From CAVTUU01 sp045804965 (lineage in GTDB: Bacteria; Chloroflexota; Chloroflexia; Thermomicrobiales; UBA6265), in contig JBJMMD010000010.1 in the NCBI GenBank assembly GCA_045804965.1, positions 98,418-162,417 of the forward strand: a DNA stretch of 64,000 nucleotides, written 5' to 3'. The position numbers were made by a program, and so were the translations under genes. The notes under the pieces were generated by a model. The model was given only the letters and a program-made list of their open reading frames with translations, was not told where the DNA came from and made no database searches. Positions 17,971 through 26,407 of this stretch are shown here, piece by piece (position 1 is the stretch's first letter; each line of letters opens with the position of its first letter).

Positions 17971-18249
17971 ATGAAGGAAGTGCCCGGGGATCCCGGCTTC
18001 GTTCTCCATGTTAGCGACCGCACCGCGGCCGCCATGCAGCTCGCCGCCCATTTCACCAGCGAAGCGATGAGGAACTCACGGAGCGAAGATCCACGCGCGC
18101 TGTTGGCCGAACAGCTCGGCTACTTCGATCTCGCCTTCCGCACGATCATGGGGAGCACCGCCCGCGGTGCGATCAAAGCGTCCGCGCCGTTTGGGGAAGA
18201 TGGCGACGGGGTGGGAGCGCGACTCCGCTTGGGCGCCGAGCGCGGCTAG
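17971..18249 (+). CDS. Small hypothetical protein
   Basis: A 92-residue protein without recognised domains. The sequence is mostly helical and polar with no signal or membrane segment. ATG 17971 has GGAG 9 bases upstream. Its stop TAG (18247-18249) overlaps the stop of the convergent VOC gene within a shared CTAG, a compact arrangement that supports both being real. Function cannot be assigned. Confidence 0.5.
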   Translation: MKEVPGDPGFVLHVSDRTAAAMQLAAHFTSEAMRNSRSEDPRALLAEQLGYFDLAFRTIMGSTARGAIKASAPFGEDGDGVGARLRLGAERG

Positions 18250-18674
18250 TTCGGGGCGATCAGCTCGACTTCGTTTCCATCCGGATCGTCGATATACATC
18301 GTCCGCGACGGCAGCACAGGGTGCTCGCCCGTGCGTACGGTGAATCCTTTCGCCACCAAACCCGCTCGAACTTGCTCGAAATCCTCAGGCGCGAGCGCGA
18401 GCGCGAGGTGATGAAGCGTCCGCGGTTTTGCGAAATCACCAGAGTCCGGCGGAAGCTGAACGAGCACGACGAGCGCGGGCAAGGCATCAGTCGCGGCGCC
18501 TACTTGCAAGAAGATCGGATTCGTCCGTTCGGCCGGCGAAATCACCGTCATGCCGAGCAGATCACGATAAAAATCGAGCGCGCGCTGCATGTTGCGCACA
18601 TTGAGCACAACTTCCACCAGCCCTTGGACCGCGATCGGCTGCCATGATTCGGACGATCTGTGACGGTCTGTCAT
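18246..18674 (-). CDS. VOC-superfamily (glyoxalase/dioxygenase-like) protein
   Basis: A 142-residue single-unit VOC protein. Residues from LVEVVLNVRNMQRALDFYRDLLGM show the glyoxalase beta-alpha-beta start; LHHLALALAPEDFEQVRAGL and MYIDDPDGNEVELIAPN carry the typical second metal-binding half. Roles in the family range from glyoxalase and extradiol dioxygenase to resistance proteins, and none can be chosen here. ATG 18674 has GGAG 7 bases upstream; an earlier in-frame ATG at 18713 is less likely. Confidence 0.8.
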   Translation of the reverse strand: MTDRHRSSESWQPIAVQGLVEVVLNVRNMQRALDFYRDLLGMTVISPAERTNPIFLQVGAATDALPALVVLVQLPPDSGDFAKPRTLHHLALALAPEDFEQVRAGLVAKGFTVRTGEHPVLPSRTMYIDDPDGNEVELIAPN

Positions 18675-18971
18675 CCTAACTCTCCGTATGCGACTCGGTG
18701 GCGCGCACCTCATTTCGCAAGCCGCGTTCCCGGTCCGTATTTCGGCCCAAGTTGTTTACAAGAACGTCATGCTTCCTTACAATCTTCACACTGAGCCGAC
18801 GCTGTAGGTCCTTCCCGCTGCTTTAGGAAGCGGCTCAATTGTCCCGGTGGCATCGAGCCCCGCTACCGGTCTGCCAGGCGATGGGTCACGCGCCGGCCTC
18901 ATTGCTTGCGGTTTCTGCCTAGCGGGCATGGTGGCCCGCTCGATAATTTGTGGCGCCAATATGAGTCTAAT

Positions 18972-19799
18972 ATGGCGACGACTCGGCTAACGCTTGTTAC
19001 GTCTCAGCCAATCAGAACCGTACACCGTCCGCACGGCCGGCGCATTATCGCCGGTCTCTCACCGGTGCTTGTGCTGTACATCCTCTACACCGGTGTGCGC
19101 TGGCTGGTCGCCGGCCGAGGTCCGAAACTGGGCGGTGAGCACGCCGAGCGACTGCTTCATCTCGAAGGAACGCTCGACCTTAATTGGGAGTACAGTCTGC
19201 AGCAGGCGACGCTCGGGCATCCTTGGCTCGTGCATGCCGCGAACTATTACTACGTCTACGGCTTCCTGCCGGTGCTCATCGTCTGTACCTTTCTCGGCGC
19301 CTGGCGGGCCCCGGCCGCATTCGGCTGGTGGCGGAACGTCTTTGCGATCTCCTTGATGCTGGCCCTCGTCGGTTTCGCGGCCTTCCCGTTGACGCCTCCC
19401 CGGCTGCTCCCGCCCGAGTATGGTTACGTCGACACGTTGCTCGCCTACGGCCCACACTATTACGGAGACTCCACCGGCAGCAGCCTGTTCAACGCCTACG
19501 GCTCGATCCCAAGCGTAGTCAACGTTTACGCCGCGATGCCGAGCATGCACATCGCCTGGTCCATCATCGCCGGGGCGCTGCTATGTGCCGCGCTCGGAGT
19601 TCGGCGGTGGACTGTCCTCCTCGCGGTGCTCCATCCAACAATGATGGCCTTCGCGGTGATCATCTCCGGCAATCACTACGTGCTCGATATCGTCTTCGGG
19701 ATCATTGTCTTACTCATCTCGCTCGGAGTTGGGCAGCTCTGGCGACAGTTCAGGCTCGGCCATCTCGTCGCGCCACGGGTCGAATCAGTTCCCGCGTAG
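18972..19799 (+). CDS. PAP2 (Aur1-like) membrane phosphatase/inositol-phosphotransferase family protein
   Basis: A 275-residue polytopic protein with about six membrane helices. The late motifs AMPSMHIAWS and SGNHYVLDIVFGI match the C2 and C3 histidine motifs of the PAP2/Aur1-like superfamily. FPLTPPRLLP precedes them, as in the inositolphosphotransferase branch. It probably dephosphorylates or transfers a lipid-linked phosphate at the membrane. ATG 18972 is tentative because no clear Shine-Dalgarno is present, and a longer frame runs to 18906. About 300 bases separate it from the divergent VOC gene. Confidence 0.8.
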   Translation: MATTRLTLVTSQPIRTVHRPHGRRIIAGLSPVLVLYILYTGVRWLVAGRGPKLGGEHAERLLHLEGTLDLNWEYSLQQATLGHPWLVHAANYYYVYGFLPVLIVCTFLGAWRAPAAFGWWRNVFAISLMLALVGFAAFPLTPPRLLPPEYGYVDTLLAYGPHYYGDSTGSSLFNAYGSIPSVVNVYAAMPSMHIAWSIIAGALLCAALGVRRWTVLLAVLHPTMMAFAVIISGNHYVLDIVFGIIVLLISLGVGQLWRQFRLGHLVAPRVESVPA

Positions 19800-19842
19800 T
19801 CACTGGCGAAGTCCGGCTCGACAGTTTGGTAAGCTTCAACGC

Positions 19843-20115
19843 ATGGAAGCTACCCCCCCACAAGAACCCACTCCCAAGGAAGAGCCGGCGCCGCCCGCGC
19901 CGCCTGCGCCGAAGAGGCGAAGATCGCCGCGTGCCGCCGCTCCGGTTCCCGCGCCGGCTGTTTCCCCTGATCTCGAATTCGCGGACACCGGCGATGACAG
20001 TGAGGAAGAAGCGACCCGCGTCTATGGCGCGCTCGCACTCGGCGTGATGGTGATCCTCGTCATCTGCGTGATCGCCTTCATCATCGCTTTCCGCCGCGCC
20101 CCGGAAGGACTCTAA
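19843..20115 (+). CDS. Small single-pass membrane protein with Pro/Ala-rich tail
   Basis: A 90-residue protein. Residues 1-40 are Pro/Ala/Lys/Arg-rich (KEEPAPPAPPAPKRRR), followed by an acidic patch (DTGDDSEEE) and one transmembrane helix (GALALGVMVILVICVIAFIIAF) near the C-terminus. This suggests a tail-anchored protein with a disordered cytoplasmic domain. It lies 43 bases after the PAP2 gene on the same strand. No family is recognised. Confidence 0.6.
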   Translation: MEATPPQEPTPKEEPAPPAPPAPKRRRSPRAAAPVPAPAVSPDLEFADTGDDSEEEATRVYGALALGVMVILVICVIAFIIAFRRAPEGL

Positions 20116-20271
20116 CCGTTTCCTTCCACTGACCGCCGTTCTCCCGACGCCACACACCGACTGCAACCGCTCACTACCCGCCTCCCCTTTTCTCCGGGTA
20201 ATTCGAGTGATAACGTATGAAGAAGGGTCAACTGCTGACCAGTCGCTTGTGCATCGACGGGGGGACGGAAG

Positions 20272-20694
20272 ATGCAAAACACAGCGCGCGAATTCAAGCA
20301 GTTCCTGTTGCGTGGCAATGTCGTTGACCTTGCGGTCGCGATCGTCATTGGCATCGCGTTCGGGGCGGTCATCAATTCGCTGGTCAATGACCTGCTTATG
20401 CCGGTCATCGCCATGATCTTTGGCAAGCCCGATTTCTCCAACCTCACCTTCACGATCAACAACGCAGTCTTCCGCTATGGCGCGTTTATCACCGCGGTGA
20501 TCACGTTTGTCCTGATTGCGGCCGCGGTCTTCTTCTTTGTCGTCAAGCCCATCAACATGCTCATCGCGCGGAGGCGCACCGAGGCGCCCGCCGATCCTTC
20601 CACCATGAACTGTCCATTCTGCCTGAGCGAAGTGCCGACCGGCGCCACGCGCTGCGCCTTTTGCACCTCCGAATTGGCTGCGGCTGCGGCGTAG
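20272..20694 (+). CDS. mscL: Large-conductance mechanosensitive channel with C-terminal zinc ribbon
   Basis: A 140-residue MscL. It begins with the amphipathic S1 helix, then TM1 (about 16-46, NVVDLAVAIVIGIAFGAVI with the channel-constriction pattern), a short periplasmic loop and TM2 (about 70-97). It releases solutes on osmotic downshock. In place of the usual C-terminal helical bundle it ends with a four-cysteine zinc ribbon (Cys114, 117, 128, 131). GGGGGACGGAAG immediately before the ATG is a strong ribosome site. A GC-rich hairpin follows 56 bases downstream. Confidence 0.93.
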   Translation: MQNTAREFKQFLLRGNVVDLAVAIVIGIAFGAVINSLVNDLLMPVIAMIFGKPDFSNLTFTINNAVFRYGAFITAVITFVLIAAAVFFFVVKPINMLIARRRTEAPADPSTMNCPFCLSEVPTGATRCAFCTSELAAAAA

Positions 20695-21007
20695 CGGAAA
20701 CCCGGCTCATCCAGCGGTCGGGGAGAATGAAACTCACATTGAATGGACGGCCCCGCGCTCAGGCGCGGGGTCTCCACTTGCCATGGTTTGAGTTCAGATT
20801 TAGGGCAATAGTTCGGACGCGCGCGACGCCGGGATCCTGAATGTGGCTCGCTCGCACCCGCATCAATACGTGAAATCACCTACGACTGCACAGCCCGCAA
20901 ATTCGTGATTTCCCTAATGCGCACAAGCAATGACGTAGGCATGCTTTGTGTGGCGGGCGAGTTGCCACGCCTAATTGGAAAGTGCAAGAGATGAAAGGCG
21001 ATGAGAA
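20695..21007. other. Intergenic region: hairpin and paired GTGAWWTCAC-like motifs
   Basis: It contains an 8-bp-stem hairpin CCCCGCGC/GCGCGGGG at 20751-20770, probably ending mscL transcription. It also has two near-palindromic sites, GTGAAATCAC at 20870-20879 and CGTGATTTCCC at 20904-20914, that resemble the pair at 28889-28931. No gene is supported. Confidence 0.4.
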
Positions 21008-21787
21008 ATGGATCAATTGGACTGCATCGGAACGATGAGGGGTAGCCAGAACAAGTTTGAAGTGAACAGTCTTATACGTGGGCGCGGAGGCAAGCTGATA
21101 AGCCAAGTGACGCGGTTAGCGACGGTGATAGTCATGTTCGCGATGCTGGGAAGTGGTGTGCTGCAAAGCCAACCTGCGTTTGCTGCGGCAGGCGGCGGCT
21201 TCCGGACAACGACTCCGCTGAATCTCCGCGCCGAGCCAAGTCTCTCGGCCAAAGTGCTACTGATCATGCCGGCGCAGGCGAAGGTGACTGACGGCGGTAT
21301 CGCGAAAAACGGTTTCGAGAAAGTCGAGTACAACGGAACAACCGGCTGGGCCTTCGGGGATTATCTGGCCTCAACCAACCCTGACGCTGCGCCCTCATTC
21401 GTCGGTGAAGCAGTCACAACGAGCGACGTCAATCTGCGCCAGGGTCCTGATCTCACCACCACTGTGCAGTTGGTGGTGCCGGAAGGAAGCGCGGTGCAGA
21501 CTTCAGACACCGTCGTCGACGGCTTTCGATACTCTTTCTATAACGGCGAGGACGGTTGGATCTATGACCAGTACCTCAACGCCAATGGTGCTCGGTACGA
21601 GCCTGAATCGACCATGAAGACTACGACCGCGCTCAACCTGCGTGAGGCGTCGAGCACAGACTCGAAGGTTTTACTCGTGATGCCGGCTGGCGCTCAGGTG
21701 ACGTTAGGGTGGTGGACCGCGAACGGTTTCCGCCTCGTGACCTACAACGGCAAATCCGGTTGGGCGTACCAGTCTTACCTCGCGTAA
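21008..21787 (+). CDS. Secreted protein with three bacterial SH3 domains
   Basis: A 259-residue exported protein. A signal segment (about 34-60, LATVIVMFAMLGSGVLQSQPAFA) follows a long basic start. Three SH3b repeats begin near residues 65 (LNLRAEPSLSAKVLLIMPAQ), 140 (VNLRQGPDLTTTVQLVVPEG) and 207 (LNLREASSTDSKVLLVMPAG), each ending with a GWAF/GWIY/GWAYxxYL motif. Such domains bind cell-wall peptides or glycans. No catalytic domain is fused. ATG 21008 has AAGG 10 bases upstream; later ATGs at 21035 or 21134 would shorten the leader. A terminator hairpin follows. Confidence 0.85.
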   Translation: MDQLDCIGTMRGSQNKFEVNSLIRGRGGKLISQVTRLATVIVMFAMLGSGVLQSQPAFAAAGGGFRTTTPLNLRAEPSLSAKVLLIMPAQAKVTDGGIAKNGFEKVEYNGTTGWAFGDYLASTNPDAAPSFVGEAVTTSDVNLRQGPDLTTTVQLVVPEGSAVQTSDTVVDGFRYSFYNGEDGWIYDQYLNANGARYEPESTMKTTTALNLREASSTDSKVLLVMPAGAQVTLGWWTANGFRLVTYNGKSGWAYQSYLA

Positions 21788-21813
21788 AGCTCTCGTCCAA
21801 CGTGGAAAATACT

Positions 21814-21844
21814 CCGGGCTGCGCGTTTTGAACGCGCGGCCCGG
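21814..21844 (+). terminator. Hairpin terminator after SH3b gene
   Basis: A 14-bp stem with one G-T wobble (CCGGGCTGCGCGTT / AACGCGCGGCCCGG) and a TTG loop, 27 bases after the stop, followed by ATCGTTTCTGG. Confidence 0.7.
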
Positions 21845-21875
21845 ATCGTTTCTGGCCATAACCAACGGCACCAGT

Positions 21876-21930
21876 CCACCCGGGGTTAAAACCCCGGGCT
21901 AAACCAACGAAGTCCCTCCGGGACTGAACA
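21876..21930. repeat. Partial copy D of the intergenic repeat core
   Basis: It has an 8-bp hairpin CCCGGGGT/ACCCCGGG (21879-21898) and then CTAAACCAACGAAGTCCCTCCGGGACTGA, which parallels the core of copies A and B. The outer terminal repeats are missing. Confidence 0.5.
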
Positions 21931-22027
21931 TGAGGACCATCTGTATTAGCCCTTGTCCCTCGCCTCCGGGAGACTTTTTCCTGCGAGTTTTCGGTTTCTA
22001 ACTTAGAGACCGGGCAGCATTCCAACG

Positions 22028-22061
22028 CGCCCCTCGCCCTTCGTGACAAGAGCGAGGGGCG
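22028..22061 (-). terminator. Candidate terminator of the molybdoenzyme gene
   Basis: A 10-bp stem CGCCCCTCGC/GCGAGGGGCG with a 14-base loop, about 37 bases past the minus-strand stop. No strong T-run follows. Confidence 0.5.
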
Positions 22062-22097
22062 TGAGGGATTTTGGAATTGTCTGAGTTCAATGACGAG

Positions 22098-23807
22098 CTA
22101 ACTCTTCCCCTCGAAGGTGCGGCGGGGATAGCCGGTGGCGCCGTCGGGCAAGGGTGAGCGCTTGTGGTCAGACATGATCTGGCCAGTCCCGTCGGTGGCG
22201 CGGAGCACCATTTTCATCTGGCCTTTTGTCGCCTCGAAGGGGAACGCCCAGCGAACCCAGGTGAATGGCGGGTTGAGCGCCGGTTCGAGCGTGGCGTCGG
22301 CCCAGGTATCTCCATCGTCAAGACTTATTTCAACCCGCGAGATTCCGCGATTGCCGGCCGCAGCAACGCCTGCGGCGATCACGGGCCCGATGGCGAGATC
22401 GTCGCCACTTTGCGGGGTGTCAATTCGACCCCAAATCTGGGTGGTCGCGTCGTCGCTCCAGCCGCGTGTCTGCCAGTAACCTTTGAAGTCGTTATCCACC
22501 AATTCGATCTTCTGCAACCATTTCACGTTTTTCATGCCGTAGATACCGGGCACGATCATCCGCGCCGGATAACCGTGATCATCGGTCAGCGGCTGGCCAT
22601 TGAGACCGGTGACGACGATGACGTTCGGGTCCATTGCCTTGTCGAGGTGGATCGAATCTTCGTAGTCGTCCGCACAGTGGAACTTGACCTTTATGGCGTC
22701 CGGCTTGACTCCTGCCTCGTCGAGCAGATCCTTGAGCGAGAAGCCCTGCCACTCGCCGGTGCTGGTCAGGTCGCCGTTGAGCTCATTGGAAATGCAGCAT
22801 AACGTCGTGATCTTCTTCGTCGCCGCCCGATTCACCACGTCCTGGTAAGAGAGCGTCAGTTCCTTATTGACGTGCCCGGTGACTTTCAACTGCCAACCAT
22901 CGCTCGATACCGTCGGGTCGGTGAGATTCTTGGAGACGTGGTAGAAGTCTTCGACTTTCGTCAGGACCGGCGTGATCTTCTGCTGCGCGTCGAGCTGCGG
23001 GAAGACGGTGGTCGCGTCGACTGTTGCTTGCGGAGCCACGGTCGGCGTGAGTTGCGCGACATTGCTGGCCTGCTGCGTGGCGACGATCGAATCGACTGTG
23101 TCCTGCTGAGCTGCGGAGCTCGCACCCGACGTCTTTTTAGGATTCAAAAGCCTCCACGAGAGCCCGCCGACAGCCAAGACGCCGGCGACCGATGAAAGTG
23201 CGACGGCTCCCCGAGTTACCGCTTCGCGACGTGACAGGGCTTCGTTTATTGTCTGTGGCTTTTCAGCAGGCGCGCGGTCGAATGACCAAGCGATCGCCCA
23301 AACGATGCCGTAAAGAGCAAATGTAATGAAAAGTTGGATGAGGATATCGCTCGTGTAGCTGCTCTTTGTGGCGAAGAAGCCGAGGTGAGCGATCGGCATC
23401 ACCACGACGAGCGTGAAGAGCAAGAAGACACCGGAAACGGCAAGACCCGCAACGAGACGTCCGATCCACCCGCGGTTCATGCGCCTGCTCAGGCTAGCGG
23501 CGGCGATGCCACCGTAATAGCCCACGACGAGGATACCGATGATGACAGAAACGAAGAGGCTTTTCTTGGCCAAGCTGCCGTAATTCTCAGTTGCCGTACC
23601 GAACCATGAGATCGGGGTCAAACGCGAAATTGCGGCGACGATGAACTCCGGAAACGCTTGCACGACGCCGTTGTCGGACCAATTGAGCCGCCACAAGAGT
23701 TGCACGGCAAGCATGACGAGCACAGCCAGGAATCCAGCTTGTCCCGCTCGCGAACGATTTTGATAGCTCAATGTTGAAGTCGTCGCTATTGCTGATTGAT
23801 CGCTCAT
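22098..23807 (-). CDS. Sulfite oxidase-type molybdopterin oxidoreductase with N-terminal membrane domain
   Basis: A 569-residue fusion. Residues 24-215 hold four or five membrane helices (about 24-43, 84-106, 117-140, 153-175, 200-216). A Thr/Ala linker follows, then the molybdopterin-binding domain from about 290, with the Mo-ligand cysteine motif TTLCCISNELNGD (Cys338) and HGYPARMIVPGIYGMKNVKW. The last 110 residues form the Mo-co dimerisation (Ig-like) domain. It is probably an extracytoplasmic oxidase or reductase that passes electrons to the membrane; the substrate (sulfite, sulfoxide or other) is unknown. ATG 23807 has GAGG 9 bases upstream. It resembles a YedY-like enzyme with its membrane partner fused. 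Confidence 0.85.
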   Translation of the reverse strand: MSDQSAIATTSTLSYQNRSRAGQAGFLAVLVMLAVQLLWRLNWSDNGVVQAFPEFIVAAISRLTPISWFGTATENYGSLAKKSLFVSVIIGILVVGYYGGIAAASLSRRMNRGWIGRLVAGLAVSGVFLLFTLVVVMPIAHLGFFATKSSYTSDILIQLFITFALYGIVWAIAWSFDRAPAEKPQTINEALSRREAVTRGAVALSSVAGVLAVGGLSWRLLNPKKTSGASSAAQQDTVDSIVATQQASNVAQLTPTVAPQATVDATTVFPQLDAQQKITPVLTKVEDFYHVSKNLTDPTVSSDGWQLKVTGHVNKELTLSYQDVVNRAATKKITTLCCISNELNGDLTSTGEWQGFSLKDLLDEAGVKPDAIKVKFHCADDYEDSIHLDKAMDPNVIVVTGLNGQPLTDDHGYPARMIVPGIYGMKNVKWLQKIELVDNDFKGYWQTRGWSDDATTQIWGRIDTPQSGDDLAIGPVIAAGVAAAGNRGISRVEISLDDGDTWADATLEPALNPPFTWVRWAFPFEATKGQMKMVLRATDGTGQIMSDHKRSPLPDGATGYPRRTFEGKS

Positions 23808-23936
23808 CGTGAAATCCTCGATAGGCGGATTTGGAAACTTCGCCGGAGATCGGACACTCGACGTCCATATGAATGGATACGATAGACCACGCACCGCGGT
23901 TGCAACCACGTGGGGTCGTCGGTAGAGATTACACGC

Positions 23937-23982
23937 CGTGAGCGTTACGCAACTACCATATGATCTTACGTGAACCTTACGC
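23937..23982. promoter_or_regulatory. Direct repeat upstream of the molybdoenzyme gene
   Basis: CGTGAGCGTTACGC (23937-23950) and CGTGAACCTTACGC (23969-23982) are 32 bases apart, about three helical turns. They lie 130-175 bases before the minus-strand start at 23807. They could be a binding site for a dimeric regulator. The inference is by spacing only. Confidence 0.3.
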
Positions 23983-23985
23983 CCA

Positions 23986-24717
23986 TCAGTTCACAAAACC
24001 GAAAATGAGGTAAACGACAAGCCAGTGTGCCGCCGGAGCGGTCAGCACCCTTCCGGGCCATCGCCGTAATGCGCGGCAGCAGATCGCGACCACAATACCT
24101 GCCGCCAGACCCGCGAAAAACGCAAGCACGGGCGATGCGCTCTCAGGTCCGAACGCCGTGAGCATTCCTGCTTCCATTCCCCATGACAGTCCAAAGAACA
24201 GGATCGCGGCCGCTTGGCCCCGCGCCGGATCCGGGAATGAGCGTGCCACCACGCCGAAGTTGATAAGGTGGTACGCCGCAACGTTCGCGAGACCGAACAA
24301 GCCGATTTTCAGCACGGGCTCAACTGGACCGACTAGGAGTCGCGCCACCAAGACCATGAGCGGCAAGCCTAAGAGCAGCAATCTAACCTGTGTCGCTGCT
24401 GGCGACTGCACCGGCTCTAGGTCTTGTTCAACGTCGGCATCGCGCGGACTGAGCGGGCGCTCCTTGAGATAGATAAACGCAAGCACTGCCGCGAACGTCG
24501 GGCCGGCAAGCCGAAAAAGATACCAAGGCATCGGAATTTCGTCCGGAGTCCCCGCCGGCGCCGAGGTGAGCACGAGGATCAGCGGCCACGTCGCTTGCTG
24601 GACAAGCGTCAGATTGAGCCAGCGATAGGTCCGCTTGAACGAAGCCAAGCGGTCGCTGAGCACAAGCTGACCCCCAGCCGTGGTCGCGGCGGATTGTGGC
24701 TCCGTGGGCTTGTGCAT
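23986..24717 (-). CDS. Integral membrane protein of unknown function
   Basis: A 243-residue protein with about six hydrophobic helices after a 35-residue hydrophilic start. Examples are WPLILVLTSAPAG, LLLLGLPLMVLVARLLVG, IGLFGLANVAAYHLINFGVVA, ILFFGLSWGMEAGML and LAFFAGLAAGIVVAICC. No family is recognised. It is upstream of the molybdoenzyme on the same strand, with a 178-base gap that contains the direct repeat, so it may be co-regulated but is not clearly co-translated. Confidence 0.65.
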   Translation of the reverse strand: MHKPTEPQSAATTAGGQLVLSDRLASFKRTYRWLNLTLVQQATWPLILVLTSAPAGTPDEIPMPWYLFRLAGPTFAAVLAFIYLKERPLSPRDADVEQDLEPVQSPAATQVRLLLLGLPLMVLVARLLVGPVEPVLKIGLFGLANVAAYHLINFGVVARSFPDPARGQAAAILFFGLSWGMEAGMLTAFGPESASPVLAFFAGLAAGIVVAICCRALRRWPGRVLTAPAAHWLVVYLIFGFVN

Positions 24718-24780
24718 GATGCCCTAACCGCGATGGATGACGCGGCTACACGGCGAATGCCGCCTTGGAGCGCAACTCGT

Positions 24781-24805
24781 CTGGGCGTACGGCTGTACGC
24801 CCCAG
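24781..24805. terminator. Hairpin downstream of the PDH operon
   Basis: CTGGGCGTAC / GTACGCCCCAG, with a GGCT loop and one bulged C, lies about 140 bases past the E2 stop on the minus strand. A second partial GGCTGTACGCCC unit follows near 24860. It is a possible terminator or small repeat. The 225-base gap holds no gene. Confidence 0.4.
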
Positions 24806-24942
24806 GGGGCGCGCGACCCGGTTCGGCATCGCCAACCGCCGTCTTCACCGGGCGGCTGTACGCCCTTGCAGAGAACACGGTTCGTGGTCCCCTGCCTTGG
24901 CCTGGATGGCCTGGCCGGTCGTAGCGCGGGTGAGCGAACTCC

Positions 24943-26352
24943 TTACGACAACGCGAGCAACATCGGGTTTTGCAGGTACCTCTTCACCGCTTGCAGGAAG
25001 CGGGCGATTTCCGCGCCGTCAGTCACGCGGTGATCGGCGGAGACGGTGATCTTCATCCGGTGGCCAATCTTGATTTCCCCCTCCTCGACGACCGGCGTCT
25101 CCTTGATCGAGCTCACCGCCAAGATCGCGGCCTGCGGCGGATTGATGACCGCAATAAACTCTTCGACATCGAACATGCCGAGGTTGCTGATCGTGAAGGT
25201 GCCGCCCTGGAATTCGTTCGGCTGGAGTCCGCCGTTGCGCGCGCGGTTGATCAGATCTTTGGCCAAGCGCGCGATCGCGCCCAGACTCTTCTGATCGGCA
25301 TCAGCCACGAATGGGGCGATCAACCCGCCTTCGATCGCGACCGCGATGTTGATGTCAATGTTCGGGTGCTCGACGATCTGATCGTTTTCATACGAGGTGT
25401 TGAGGTTCGGGAACTCCCGCAGTGCCAGCGCCGTCGCCTTCACCACCATGTCATTGAACGAAATCTTCGCCGCGTCATCCTCGACCAAACTGTTGATCTG
25501 CTCGCGAACGGCAACCGCGCCGCTCATGTCGATCTCGGCAGAGACGTAAAAATGCGGAATTGTCTGCTTCGCCTCAAGCATCCGTCGCCCGGTCGTCCGG
25601 CGGATGCGGCTGATGTCGTGCGGCGTGCCCGCGGGGCGCTCGGCGGCAGCGGCTGGAGCCGCGGCGGGCTGGACTGCGGGCGCGGCCGGCGCGGCGGGAG
25701 CTTGGGCAGCGGCTCCCTCTGGGCGGGGTTTCGCCCCGCTGATGTAGGGCATCACATCGTCTTTGACGATGCGGCCGCCCGGACCAGTGCCGGCGATCGC
25801 TTGCAGGTCGATGCCGTGTTCGGCCGCGAGGCGCTTGACCAGCGGCGAGGCGCGCAGGCGCTCGCCCGCAGCGCGCTCGATCGGCGTGGAAACGACGCCG
25901 TTGCCCCCTGGAGCGGACGGCGCCTCGGCCTGTGGCAGCGACGTAACCGGCGCAGGTTCGGGACGCGTTTCCGCGGCGGGCGCGGCTGGTTGGGCGATTG
26001 GCGCGGCCTCGGCCGGGGCCGCTTCCCCAGCGGCGACCTGGGCCGGAGCTGGTTCTTCCTTCGCGGGAGCAGCTTCTTCCTTGGCCGGGGCGGCAGCGGC
26101 GGCGCCAACTTCGCTCGCCTCGCCGATCTTCGCGACCGGCGTACCGACCGGCACGGTCTCCCCTTCGGCAATCAATGTTTCTGTGAGGACCCCGCTGTCG
26201 AACGCCTCGATCTCAATCGTGACCTTATCAGTTTCGATCTCGGCAATCGCCTCGCCACGCTCAACGGGATCGCCCACGTTCTTGAGCCAGCGGAGCAGTG
26301 TGCCCTCGGTCATGTCGTACCCCATCTGGGGCATGATCATTTCTTTCGCCAT
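24943..26352 (-). CDS. pdhC: Pyruvate (2-oxoacid) dehydrogenase E2, dihydrolipoamide acetyltransferase
   Basis: A 469-residue E2. Lipoyl domain 1-75 with the lipoylated lysine in EIETDKVTIEI (Lys43). Then a long Ala/Pro/Glu-rich linker (about 85-160) and a peripheral-subunit-binding domain (RASPLVKRLAAEHGID). A second Ala/Pro linker leads to the catalytic domain with the active-site motif DHRVTDGA near the C-terminus. It moves the acetyl group from E1 to CoA. GGAGG is 6 bases before ATG 26352. It is the last gene of E1 alpha - E1 beta - E2. The lipoate ligase at 91 could modify it. Confidence 0.93.
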   Translation of the reverse strand: MAKEMIMPQMGYDMTEGTLLRWLKNVGDPVERGEAIAEIETDKVTIEIEAFDSGVLTETLIAEGETVPVGTPVAKIGEASEVGAAAAAPAKEEAAPAKEEPAPAQVAAGEAAPAEAAPIAQPAAPAAETRPEPAPVTSLPQAEAPSAPGGNGVVSTPIERAAGERLRASPLVKRLAAEHGIDLQAIAGTGPGGRIVKDDVMPYISGAKPRPEGAAAQAPAAPAAPAVQPAAAPAAAAERPAGTPHDISRIRRTTGRRMLEAKQTIPHFYVSAEIDMSGAVAVREQINSLVEDDAAKISFNDMVVKATALALREFPNLNTSYENDQIVEHPNIDINIAVAIEGGLIAPFVADADQKSLGAIARLAKDLINRARNGGLQPNEFQGGTFTISNLGMFDVEEFIAVINPPQAAILAVSSIKETPVVEEGEIKIGHRMKITVSADHRVTDGAEIARFLQAVKRYLQNPMLLALS

Positions 26353-26407
26353 CTCGGCCTCCGAGTGCTGGGGCTTCCAGCGCCGCGCAATACCCAAGTG
26401 GGTTGCC

